From assembly GCA_043813215.1 (NCBI GenBank), contig JBDRLH010000036.1, positions 1 to 14,901 on the forward strand: a DNA stretch of 14,901 nucleotides. The letters run 5' to 3'. The notes beneath the pieces are model-generated. The model had not been told where the DNA came from. It saw only the letters and a program-made list of their open reading frames with translations, and searched no databases. The DNA is from JBDRLH01 sp043813215. Its GTDB lineage: Bacteria > Patescibacteriota > Minisyncoccia > Minisyncoccales > JAQTPW01. Numbering within the stretch: the stretch's first letter is position 1; every line of letters begins with the position of its first letter. A program made the position numbers and the translations under genes. Positions 1 to 6,669 of this stretch are shown one piece after another.

Positions 1-17
1 TATTTAAAATATAAAAA

Positions 18-45
18 TAATAAATAATAAATAATAAACAATAAA
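18..45. repeat. 7-bp tandem repeat (TAATAAA x3, then CAATAAA)
   Basis: Three exact copies of TAATAAA and one CAATAAA run in perfect 7-base register and end one base before the ATG at 47. The whole 46-base leader visible here is almost pure A/T and has no Shine-Dalgarno motif. The repeat may overlap the promoter, since several frames resemble a TATAAT-like -10 box, but no -35 box can be assigned because the window starts at base 1. Confidence 0.75.
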
Positions 46-46
46 T

Positions 47-1018
47 ATGTTATTACTCAACCAAAAAGAAGTTGAAAAAATTATTCCATTAAGTAAAATA
101 TCAAAAATAATCGAAGCCGTTCGGGATGCCTTTTTTGAATACGGAGTGAATAATATTCAAATGCCTGCCAAAAATTATTTATATTTTGCTGATTGCAACG
201 GCGACTTAAGAATAATGCCTTCTTGCTCGCAAAAGCTTAAAATTGCCGGAACGAAGATTGTCAATGTTCATCCCGATAATCCCAAAAAAGGATTAAAAAC
301 AGTAATGGCGACGATAATTCTTAACGATACAAAAACGGGTCTTCCCTTGGTCTTCATGGACGGAACTTATATCACGGGGATGAGGACCGGTTCCGCATCG
401 GCGGTTGCCACGAGTTACTTGGCGAGAAAAAACGCAAAAACATTGGGAGTAATCGGTGCCGGCTATCAGTCAATATTTCAAATAGCGGCAATTACAAAGG
501 TAAGAAAAATTGAGAAGATTATGGTTTACGATGTTTTAGATGAAAAAATTAAAAAGTTAGCTGGAGTCTTATCTAAAGAAAAAATTAAAATCGTCAAAGC
601 TGATTTAGAGGAGGTTGCCAAATCCGACATATTGGTAACGGTCACTCCGGCCAAAAACCCAATTTTAAAAAGAAATTGGATTTTGCCCGGAACCCATATC
701 AATGCCATCGGGGCCGATGCTCAGGGCAAAGAAGAATTAGATCCTCAAATTTTAGTTGACGGAAAGATAGTTATTGATAATTGGGAGCAAGCCAGCCATT
801 CGGGTGAAATTAACGTTCCGCTGTCAAAGGGAATTATTAAGAAAAATGATATTTACGCCGACTTGAGTGAAATTGTTACCGGAAAAAAGAAAGGGCGGAT
901 CAATGATAAGGAGATAACCATATTTGATTCAACGGGATTGGCTATTCAGGATTTATTCGCGGCAAATTATGTTTTCAAAAATGCCGGGAAACTCGGAAAA
1001 AAATTCGATTTGATGTAA
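47..1018 (+). CDS. Ornithine cyclodeaminase / mu-crystallin family NAD(P)-dependent dehydrogenase
   Basis: This 323-residue protein has the usual length of the OCD/mu-crystallin family, whose members include ornithine cyclodeaminase, archaeal alanine dehydrogenase and opine- or imine-reducing enzymes. Visible family marks are K70 in the AGTKIVNVHP segment (the substrate lysine region), R113 in MRTGSASAVA, a Rossmann loop GVIGAGYQ at 134-141, and D223 in GADAQGKEELDP. The last motif reads more like the archaeal alanine dehydrogenase branch than classical ornithine cyclodeaminase, which usually has GGDxPGKTE. I therefore do not assign a substrate. ATG is the first in-frame start, lies just after an AT-only heptamer repeat, and has no ribosome binding site. 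The gene is the only plus-strand gene and converges on the DUF763 gene with a 21-nt gap and no visible terminator. The family call is firm; the reaction is not. Confidence 0.9.
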   Translation: MLLLNQKEVEKIIPLSKISKIIEAVRDAFFEYGVNNIQMPAKNYLYFADCNGDLRIMPSCSQKLKIAGTKIVNVHPDNPKKGLKTVMATIILNDTKTGLPLVFMDGTYITGMRTGSASAVATSYLARKNAKTLGVIGAGYQSIFQIAAITKVRKIEKIMVYDVLDEKIKKLAGVLSKEKIKIVKADLEEVAKSDILVTVTPAKNPILKRNWILPGTHINAIGADAQGKEELDPQILVDGKIVIDNWEQASHSGEINVPLSKGIIKKNDIYADLSEIVTGKKKGRINDKEITIFDSTGLAIQDLFAANYVFKNAGKLGKKFDLM

Positions 1019-1039
1019 TTAAAACATATCAAGGCTAAA

Positions 1040-2200
1040 TTAATTTTTCGATTTTTCTAAAGAAGATATGGCCCGCTGCTTGTCGCTGAGCGATAATTTT
1101 GTTTTTCTGACATATTCTTTCATTGTTTCAATGGTTTTGTCGTAAGTCAGCCGGTCTATAGGAAAGGGCGTGGCGTCCTTACCTCCATGGGCAAAAGAAT
1201 ATCTGGCCGGATCTTCATAGGAAGGTTTTGCTCCGTAAATCAGTTCCGCCACCAAAGCCAGTGCCCTGATGGTTTTTGGCCCTACGCCCTTTAACGATAA
1301 AAGCTTTTCATAATTCTTCGGTTTTCTGTCACAGAGCTCCCATAAAATTTTTTCCAGATATTTGCTTTTAGAAAAATCTTCATTTATTGAAGGGTGCCAT
1401 TTAAATTCGCTATTGTCTAGGCTCAATAAAGTCAGTTGGCCGTTTTGAGTGGCCAGTTTGGCCATTCTTGAATGAGGCGCCGAGTATTTGCGCAAAATTT
1501 GGATGTCTTTCATCAAAGACATAAAGTTTTGCGAAACAAGTTCCGTGCTTAAGTTCCGAGTTTTTCCGCTTTCCCGAGCCGTCATATTAAGCGGATTTTT
1601 AATTCTGACGTCGCTGACAATGCCCGTGTGGGGCTCGCAGACTAAATCTTTGACGTCGCCTGAGTGCCAATGATATCTCCTGGCGCTTTGCTTTTCTATG
1701 TTCATCCCCTGCTGGATGACTGTCCAGGCGCCGTTTTTAGTAAAAAAGAAAGCATGATGGTAGATTTGGAAACCCGCCTGGATTAAGGCGCTGTCGACTT
1801 TAGCCGCCATTTTTGAATTATAAATCAAACTGTTCGTTTTATCCGGTGAAAAATTAAATCTCATTCCCCCATTCATTATTTGCTCGGGTGTTTTTTTTGA
1901 AGTTTTACCCTTGCCTCCGCAAATAAAAAATCCCAAATCTTTTTCTTCCTCGCGGATGGCTTCTTTCAAGGCCGCAGTCAAAGTGGTGGTCAGGCCGGAA
2001 GCATTCCAGTCAAAAGCTAAAACAGTTCCCAAGGATTGAAACCAGACCGGATCGGCGATTCTTTTGATAAATTCATCCGGACCCTTCAGGGCGACAATGG
2101 CGCGGATCATTTCACGCCCCAAAGCAGTCATTCTCTTGAATAACCACGGCGGACACTTCCCGTAATCTAACGTAAATGTGGCTATGCCCCGCTGTATCAT
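1040..2200 (-). CDS. DUF763 family protein with helix-hairpin-helix motif
   Basis: The 386-residue protein starts MIQRGIATFTLDYGKCPPWL, which matches the N-terminal block of the DUF763 family found in archaea, thermophiles and CPR bacteria. Its biochemical role is not known to me. Residues 300-323 (LLSLKGVGPKTIRALALVAE...) form a good helix-hairpin-helix of the kind that binds DNA backbone in repair glycosylases and endonucleases, so nucleic-acid binding is a reasonable inference. Other blocks that look conserved are IQQGMN (162-167), RRYHWHSGD (174-182) and AHGGKDATPFPIDR (337-350). I chose the ATG at 2200 over the upstream in-frame TTG at 2215. The family N-terminus begins there, and the TATAAT box at 2207-2212 would put transcription start on this ATG, giving a leaderless message. 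The gene sits behind the terminators of the upstream RNA and is probably transcribed separately. Confidence 0.85.
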   Translation of the reverse strand: MIQRGIATFTLDYGKCPPWLFKRMTALGREMIRAIVALKGPDEFIKRIADPVWFQSLGTVLAFDWNASGLTTTLTAALKEAIREEEKDLGFFICGGKGKTSKKTPEQIMNGGMRFNFSPDKTNSLIYNSKMAAKVDSALIQAGFQIYHHAFFFTKNGAWTVIQQGMNIEKQSARRYHWHSGDVKDLVCEPHTGIVSDVRIKNPLNMTARESGKTRNLSTELVSQNFMSLMKDIQILRKYSAPHSRMAKLATQNGQLTLLSLDNSEFKWHPSINEDFSKSKYLEKILWELCDRKPKNYEKLLSLKGVGPKTIRALALVAELIYGAKPSYEDPARYSFAHGGKDATPFPIDRLTYDKTIETMKEYVRKTKLSLSDKQRAISSLEKSKN

Positions 2201-2206
2201 AATTTT

Positions 2207-2212
2207 ATTATA
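2207..2212 (-). promoter_or_regulatory. -10 box for leaderless DUF763 transcript
   Basis: A perfect TATAAT is read on the minus strand, and 6 nt separate it from the ATG at 2200. A start 7 nt downstream of the -10 box falls on the A of the ATG, so the mRNA would lack a 5' UTR. No convincing -35 box is seen: the region is occupied by the terminator stem at 2219-2238. Confidence 0.5.
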
Positions 2213-2238
2213 CAATAAAAAACCGCAAAAGCGGTTTT
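2213..2238 (-). terminator. Rho-independent terminator (distal of two)
   Basis: Read on the minus strand, an 8-bp perfect stem (AAAACCGC / GCGGTTTT, 2231-2238 with 2219-2226) with a TTTT loop is followed by a T run (GCGGTTTTTTATTG). It ends the RNA that begins at about 2410 and insulates DUF763 from the upstream operon. The stem is symmetrical, but the tail is T-rich only in the minus direction. Confidence 0.75.
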
Positions 2239-2240
2239 AT

Positions 2241-2272
2241 AAAAGATAAACGGGCATACAAATATGCCCGTT
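2241..2272 (-). terminator. Hairpin terminator (proximal of two)
   Basis: A perfect 10-bp stem pairs 2263-2272 with 2249-2258 (core CGGGCATA / TATGCCCG) around a 4-base loop. On the minus strand it is followed by TTATCTTTT, an imperfect U tract. Together with the hairpin 11 nt downstream it forms a tandem terminator. It could also act as the 3' stabilising stem of the RNA. Confidence 0.65.
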
Positions 2273-2410
2273 ATAATAATGACTAAAATTTTTAAAGGAC
2301 TGGTTGTCAGTTGAAAAAACTGACGGAATTGGTGTGGGGTGGTGCGACCGCAAGCGCCTATCCCCCCGCCCAACAACCTCGGAGGCACTTGTGATAACGC
2401 ATCACCCCGC
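2241..2410 (-). ncRNA. Candidate structured non-coding RNA, family unknown
   Basis: This stretch has no plausible protein but has its own strong promoter, a compact G-rich fold and tandem terminators, all pointing to the minus strand. The predicted 5' end (2410-2411) coincides with the start of a closing stem: GGGGTGATGCG (2408-2398) pairs with CGCACCACCCC (2346-2336), 10 of 11 pairs with one A-C mismatch. An inner stem pairs AAGTGCCT (2390-2383) with AGGCGCTT (2359-2352), including one G-U pair. The loop between holds GGTTGTTGGGCGGGGGG. A 3' hairpin GTCAGTT/AACTGAC (2324-2318 with 2312-2306) follows. GGTTGT (2378-2373) can also pair with ACAACC (2307-2302), a possible pseudoknot. GTGAT-GCGTT-ATCAC (2405-2391) competes with the closing stem. 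I do not recognise the family: the SRP, RNase P and tmRNA signatures are absent. The strand rests on the promoter and terminators, since the folds alone are nearly symmetrical. Confidence 0.65.
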
Positions 2411-2417
2411 AAAACTT

Positions 2418-2445
2418 ACTATATATTATCTAATAGGTATGTCAA
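2418..2445 (-). promoter_or_regulatory. Strong sigma70-type promoter for the structured RNA
   Basis: On the minus strand there is a consensus -35 TTGACA (2445-2440), a 16-nt spacer and a -10 TATAGT (2423-2418), which matches five of six consensus bases. A start about 7-8 nt downstream falls at 2410-2411, exactly where the GC-rich RNA begins. The -35 box lies 5 nt past the TAA of the preceding gene. This is the best promoter match I see in the window. Confidence 0.75.
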
Positions 2446-2449
2446 GTGA

Positions 2450-2878
2450 TTACCTGATCAGTTCTTTGAATTTTTCCCAAAGAGATTTGCCGACCTGCGG
2501 CGCTTCTTCTTTGAGTTCTTGTTTTTCTTTTTCGAATTCTTCTTCTATGATCGGTTTTCTCTGCTCCACTTCTTCTCTAAAAATTCTGACAACTTTTTGC
2601 CACAAATTTTTAAGCCCTGATTTCAGCCAATTTTCCCAAATATGAACTTTTACCCAGTCAAACATTTTCTGCCAAACCGGCAAAACTTCATTCCGCCAAA
2701 CTTCTCCTATTAATCCCGGTATGTCTTTTTGTATGACATCCAGAGCCCTTTGCCCGATTTGTTCTGCCTCATTGAAATCTTTGGGTTGTTCCAATAGTTG
2801 CGTTTGGCCACAGCATAAAGCAGGCGCAAATAAATTCAGAATCATTACTGATGCAAGGGTTATTTTTATTATCCGCAT
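2450..2878 (-). CDS. Small exported protein, Trp-rich amphipathic helices, function unknown
   Basis: I do not recognise this 142-residue protein. Residues 1-24 look like a Sec signal peptide: a short basic start (MRIIK), a hydrophobic core (ITLASVMILNLFAPAL), then CCGQ. The cysteines do not form a clean lipobox, so both a signal-peptidase I substrate and a lipoprotein remain possible. The mature part is helical and unusually rich in tryptophan (W61, W69, W75, W81, W84, W93, W134). Residues 101-128 are a charged Glu/Lys segment likely to form a coiled coil. It is the last gene of the wall operon, 11 nt after gltX, with no Shine-Dalgarno motif. The spacing suggests co-transcription. A membrane-surface or envelope role is inferred only from the signal peptide and helices. 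Confidence 0.75.
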   Translation of the reverse strand: MRIIKITLASVMILNLFAPALCCGQTQLLEQPKDFNEAEQIGQRALDVIQKDIPGLIGEVWRNEVLPVWQKMFDWVKVHIWENWLKSGLKNLWQKVVRIFREEVEQRKPIIEEEFEKEKQELKEEAPQVGKSLWEKFKELIR

Positions 2879-2889
2879 ATTGATATTAG

Positions 2890-4419
2890 TTAATCTAATT
2901 TTTCTATTGCCTCGTTGATTCTTTTTTGGGATTTTTCCTTGCCCAATATCGCCGCCACATCAAACGGGCCGGCCGAAGCTTTTTTTCCCGTTAGAGCCAC
3001 TCTCATCGGCCACAAAATCCTTCCCTTGTCTTTATCTTCTTCGGCTTTGGGCAGAATTTTTTTCTCCAGATTTTCTTTTGTCCAATCCCCTTCTTTTATC
3101 TTATCAAATATTTTTTCCAAAGTTTCAAGAGAATTTTTTATTTCAGAATCTGGCATTTCTTTCCATTTTAACAAAGCTTTGTCATATTCTAACTTGTCTT
3201 TAAAGAAAAAATCGGTCAGTTCGGGTAATTCTGAGAATTTTTGCAGCCTTTCCCGATAAAGAGATACGATTTTTTGCAAAGAATCCAGCTTAATTTCTTT
3301 TCCGGTTTCCGATATTTTGTAAATTGGTACGATTTCTGTCGCGCCGTAAGCTGGCGGGAATTGATTATTTTTAAAGTCCGGTGAGATGAATCCCGCTTCA
3401 ATTAAATAAGGCAAGCAGAAATCTGTAATTTTTTCAACAGATCTCTGGCGGATGTAAAAACCGTTTAAAAAGTCCAATCTTTTTATGTTAAAAATTGCCC
3501 CGCCTTTTTGCATTCGCGCGAGAGAAAATTCTTTTACCAAAGAAGCCAAAGAATAAATCTCTCTTTCTCCGCCAGGGTTCCAGCCCAAAAAGGCGATAAA
3601 ATTAACTATCGCTTCGGGCAGATAGCCTTCTTTTTTATATTCAAGAACACTGGTTGCGCCATGACGCTTTGAAAGCTTGGTTCTGTCTGGCGCAAGAATC
3701 AATGGCAGATGCGCATATTTAGGTACCGGCAAATTTAAGGCCTCATGGAGCAAAATTTGCTTTGGAGTGTTTGATAAATGCTCTTCGCCTCGGATGATAT
3801 GGCTGATTTTCATTTCATAATCATCGATCACGCACGAAAAATTATATAAAGGAGAATTTAAATCTTTGGCCACAATCAAATCACCGAACAGCCCTGCGTC
3901 GAATTCAATCTGACCCCTGATTTCGTCATAGAATTTTACCTTTTTTGGTTCAATTCTGAATCTGATTACAGACGGCTTTTTTCCTTTTTTTAATTTTTGA
4001 ATTTCTTCTTTTTTCAGATTGGCGCATTTGCCAGTATAATGGGGAGCTTCGCCTATGGACATTTGATATTGTCTTTGGGCTTCCAAATCTTCTTCGGAAC
4101 AAAAACAATAATACGCTTTATTTTCGTCCAGAAGTTTTTGCAAATACTTTGAATAAACATTTATTTTTTCACTTTGCCGGTAAGGGCCGTATTTTCCGTC
4201 GGTATCGGGGCCTTCATCCCAATCCAATCCCAGCCATTTTAAAGATTCTAGGATATCGATTTCGTATTCTTTTTTTGATCTTTCTTTGTCGGTATCTTCT
4301 ATCCGGAGGATGAATTTTCCGTTATGAGATTTGACGAAAAGAAAGTTAAACAAAGCGGTTCTGGCGCCGCCAATATGTAAAAATCCTGTAGGACTTGGGG
4401 CGAATCTTGCTCTGATCAT
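2890..4419 (-). CDS. gltX: Glutamyl-tRNA synthetase
   Basis: This 509-residue class I aminoacyl-tRNA synthetase charges tRNA-Glu in the cytoplasm. The HIGH-type motif is HIGG at 15-18 within APSPTGFLHIGGARTAL. KLSKRHG at 248-254 is the KMSKS motif. C105, C107 and C132 occupy the positions of the zinc-binding insert seen in many GluRS. The rest is the stem-contact fold and the all-helical C-terminal anticodon domain, and the length is normal for bacterial GluRS. The gene starts 4 nt after murG ends, so it is probably translated from the same message, and it has no ribosome binding site. Whether it is discriminating or also charges tRNA-Gln cannot be read here; CPR genomes often lack GlnRS, in which case GatCAB would be needed. 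Confidence 0.97.
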   Translation of the reverse strand: MIRARFAPSPTGFLHIGGARTALFNFLFVKSHNGKFILRIEDTDKERSKKEYEIDILESLKWLGLDWDEGPDTDGKYGPYRQSEKINVYSKYLQKLLDENKAYYCFCSEEDLEAQRQYQMSIGEAPHYTGKCANLKKEEIQKLKKGKKPSVIRFRIEPKKVKFYDEIRGQIEFDAGLFGDLIVAKDLNSPLYNFSCVIDDYEMKISHIIRGEEHLSNTPKQILLHEALNLPVPKYAHLPLILAPDRTKLSKRHGATSVLEYKKEGYLPEAIVNFIAFLGWNPGGEREIYSLASLVKEFSLARMQKGGAIFNIKRLDFLNGFYIRQRSVEKITDFCLPYLIEAGFISPDFKNNQFPPAYGATEIVPIYKISETGKEIKLDSLQKIVSLYRERLQKFSELPELTDFFFKDKLEYDKALLKWKEMPDSEIKNSLETLEKIFDKIKEGDWTKENLEKKILPKAEEDKDKGRILWPMRVALTGKKASAGPFDVAAILGKEKSQKRINEAIEKLD

Positions 4420-4423
4420 TGAT

Positions 4424-5551
4424 TTATATTAAATAATTTACGATATAATCGGCGATTATTTTGCCGGCGTACGGCCTAGAAAATTCCACTGCCGACTTTT
4501 GCATTTTTTTCATTTCTCCCGGTCGAAAAACCAGAAATTTCAGTTTTTCCAAAAAGAAACGCGGAGTCAGGTTTGATTCTTCGATGACCAAGCAGGCGCC
4601 GTTTTCTGAATAGGCGTAGGCGTTTTTGAATTGGTGGTTTTGAGCAGATTCCCAAAGCGGTATAAGAATGCTGGGCTTTCCCAATGCGGCAATTTCAAAA
4701 ATGCTGTTTGCTCCTGCCCGGCTGACCACTGCCTGAGCAGCTGCATAAGCCAGTTTTAATTCCCGTTCTTTTAAAAACGGGACAATATGGTAATATTTTT
4801 CCATTTCTTTTTTTATCATTATTTTTGATTCCGTTTCGATTTGTTTTTGATTTTTTTCTCCGCACTGGTGTATTATTTCAAAGTCAGAAACTAACTCCGG
4901 TAGGATTTCCAGAATCATATAATTTATTCTTTGGGCGCCTTGGCTGCCGCCCATTATCAATACGACTGGTTTTTCATGGGTAAGTTTAAAAAATTCCTCG
5001 GCTTCTTTTAGCGAACCTTCCATGAGCTCTCTTCTTATCGGATTGCCTACAAAAATTATTTTATTTTTTGGCAGATGCTCGATTTTTTTGACAGGAAAAG
5101 AAACAAAAATTTCCATGGCGAATTTGCTTAAAAATATGTTGGTTTTTCCGGGTGCGACATCGGATTCATGTAAAAATATCGGGACCCGCAAAAGCCATCC
5201 TGAAATCGTGGCCGGCAGGGCGCCGTAACCTCCTTTGCTGAAAATTATATCGGGGCTAAAAAAGAAAATATAAAAAAGAGACTGGATAATTCCCAAGGGA
5301 ATTTTTAAAAAGATATCAAAAATGTTTTGGAAAAAAGCTTTTAAATTAAAATATCTTCTAATTTTTCCGGCAAAAATTCCCCTGATTTTAATTCCCTCTT
5401 GGGATAATAAAAGCGAACCGAAATTATCTTTGGGCCCTATGTATGAAAATCTGAGATCTTTTTTAGGATAGATTTTTCTGATTTCCCGGGCAACGGCAAT
5501 CAGGGGTATTATGTGGCCGGCGGTTCCGCCGCCCGTAAATAGTATTTTCAT
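4424..5551 (-). CDS. murG: UDP-GlcNAc:lipid I N-acetylglucosaminyltransferase
   Basis: MurG adds GlcNAc from UDP-GlcNAc to lipid I on the cytoplasmic face of the membrane, giving lipid II. The 375-residue protein has the GT28/GT-B layout. The N-terminal glycine loop is GGGTAGH (7-13), followed by SKGGYGALPA (105-114) and HESD (128-131, usually HEQN). The C-terminal UDP-sugar half has GGSQGAQRIN (201-210), SRAGANSIFEIA (277-288) and NHQFKNA (305-311). Its ATG overlaps the ftsW stop by 4 nt (ATGA), which implies translational coupling. A hydrophobic stretch at about 80-100 probably docks the protein on the membrane. Confidence 0.97.
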   Translation of the reverse strand: MKILFTGGGTAGHIIPLIAVAREIRKIYPKKDLRFSYIGPKDNFGSLLLSQEGIKIRGIFAGKIRRYFNLKAFFQNIFDIFLKIPLGIIQSLFYIFFFSPDIIFSKGGYGALPATISGWLLRVPIFLHESDVAPGKTNIFLSKFAMEIFVSFPVKKIEHLPKNKIIFVGNPIRRELMEGSLKEAEEFFKLTHEKPVVLIMGGSQGAQRINYMILEILPELVSDFEIIHQCGEKNQKQIETESKIMIKKEMEKYYHIVPFLKERELKLAYAAAQAVVSRAGANSIFEIAALGKPSILIPLWESAQNHQFKNAYAYSENGACLVIEESNLTPRFFLEKLKFLVFRPGEMKKMQKSAVEFSRPYAGKIIADYIVNYLI

Positions 5552-6669
5552 AATCTAGAAGTATGTTTTGATATATTTAATAGAATTCCCATTCCGGTCA
5601 ATTCTGTTATTATTGCCGATCCTCCGTAGCTGAAAAATGGCAAAGGAATTCCGGTTACCGGAAAAAGACCGATCATTGAACTTATATTAATCAAAGTTTG
5701 GATTAAAATCCAGGAGGTAATACCCAAAGCGGTAAATTTTAAGAAATTGTCCCGGTTATTTTTTCCTATTTTAAATCCGCGCCAAAGAAAGATTAAAAAA
5801 AGAGTAATCAGGATCAGACAGCCTAAAAATCCGGTTTCTTCGGCCAAAACCGCGAATATTGAATCTGTCATTGAGGCGGGCAAGAATCCGAATTTTTGAC
5901 GGGACATGCCAAGACCCAAGCCGAAAATTCCTCCTGAGCCCACAGCAATCAGCGCCTGTTTTATCTGGTATCCTATGCCCATTGGGTCAGTTTCGGGTTT
6001 CAGCCAAACCAAGATCCGTTTCATTCTATAGGAGGCGCTTGATCCAAAAAGCGCCAACGCTCCCGTACTTGTTAAAATTAATACTATAATATGCCAAAAA
6101 GGCGCCTGTGCGACAAAATATAATATCGTTGCCACAAGTAAAATTATTATAAAAGTGCTCTGGTCCGACTGCAAGAACAAAAATATCCCGATTATTCCAA
6201 GAACCATCAGGAAGGCCAAAAAAGTTTGGCCAAAATTCCTATTTCGTTCTTCTTTGGGCAGTTTATTTTTGTATGAAGTTCTTGTGTTCAGCCAGCTTGC
6301 CAAATAAAGTATAAACGTTAATTTTAAAAATTCTGACGGCTGGATTGAAGTAAAACCTAAATTCAGCCATCTCGTCGCCCCCCCGGCTGAGATTCCGATA
6401 CCTGGCAAAAAAACCATAAGCATGAGCGTTAGATTCCCAAAAAGCAGAAAAGGCAAACATTTTTTCAAAAGATTCAAGTTGATTTTAAAAGCCAAAAATC
6501 CCAAGATCAAACCGATCAGTATATTTATCAACTGATGGTTTAGGTAATAATAAGTTGTGCCGAATTTTTCTTGCGAAAAAGACGCCGAAACGCTGGCCAG
6601 CATTAAAATTCCAAAAATCAGCAAGGCGCCAGTTGTGCCCAATAAAATTAGATCAACCTTTTTTGCCAT
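5548..6669 (-). CDS. ftsW: SEDS-family peptidoglycan glycosyltransferase FtsW
   Basis: This 373-residue, roughly ten-span membrane protein is a SEDS glycosyltransferase that polymerises lipid II at the division site with a class B PBP. Family blocks are GGATRWLNLG (96-105), IQPSEFLKL (109-117), LPASMTDSIFAVLAEETG (263-280), which holds the expected catalytic aspartate D269, and GIPLPFFSYGGSA (340-352). The usual LPEAHTD sequence is LPASMTD here. FtsW is preferred over RodA from the mur context and FSYGG ending; paralogue assignment from sequence alone is slightly uncertain. It overlaps murD by 17 nt and murG by 4 nt. Confidence 0.93.
   Translation of the reverse strand: MAKKVDLILLGTTGALLIFGILMLASVSASFSQEKFGTTYYYLNHQLINILIGLILGFLAFKINLNLLKKCLPFLLFGNLTLMLMVFLPGIGISAGGATRWLNLGFTSIQPSEFLKLTFILYLASWLNTRTSYKNKLPKEERNRNFGQTFLAFLMVLGIIGIFLFLQSDQSTFIIILLVATILYFVAQAPFWHIIVLILTSTGALALFGSSASYRMKRILVWLKPETDPMGIGYQIKQALIAVGSGGIFGLGLGMSRQKFGFLPASMTDSIFAVLAEETGFLGCLILITLFLIFLWRGFKIGKNNRDNFLKFTALGITSWILIQTLINISSMIGLFPVTGIPLPFFSYGGSAIITELTGMGILLNISKHTSRL

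Noticed and set aside
2201..2215. Upstream TTG start for DUF763 at 2215
   Set aside because: It overlaps the TATAAT box, and the family N-terminus begins at the ATG at 2200.
2241..2410. Assignment of the structured RNA as SRP (4.5S), RNase P or tmRNA
   Set aside because: The GGAA-loop and AGCAG motif of SRP RNA, the GAGGAAAGTCC block of RNase P and the tRNA-like ends of tmRNA are all missing on both strands.
2197..2412. Open reading frame of 71 codons on the minus strand across the RNA region
   Set aside because: It lies on top of the stems and terminators, resembles no protein I know, and its composition simply follows the structured RNA.
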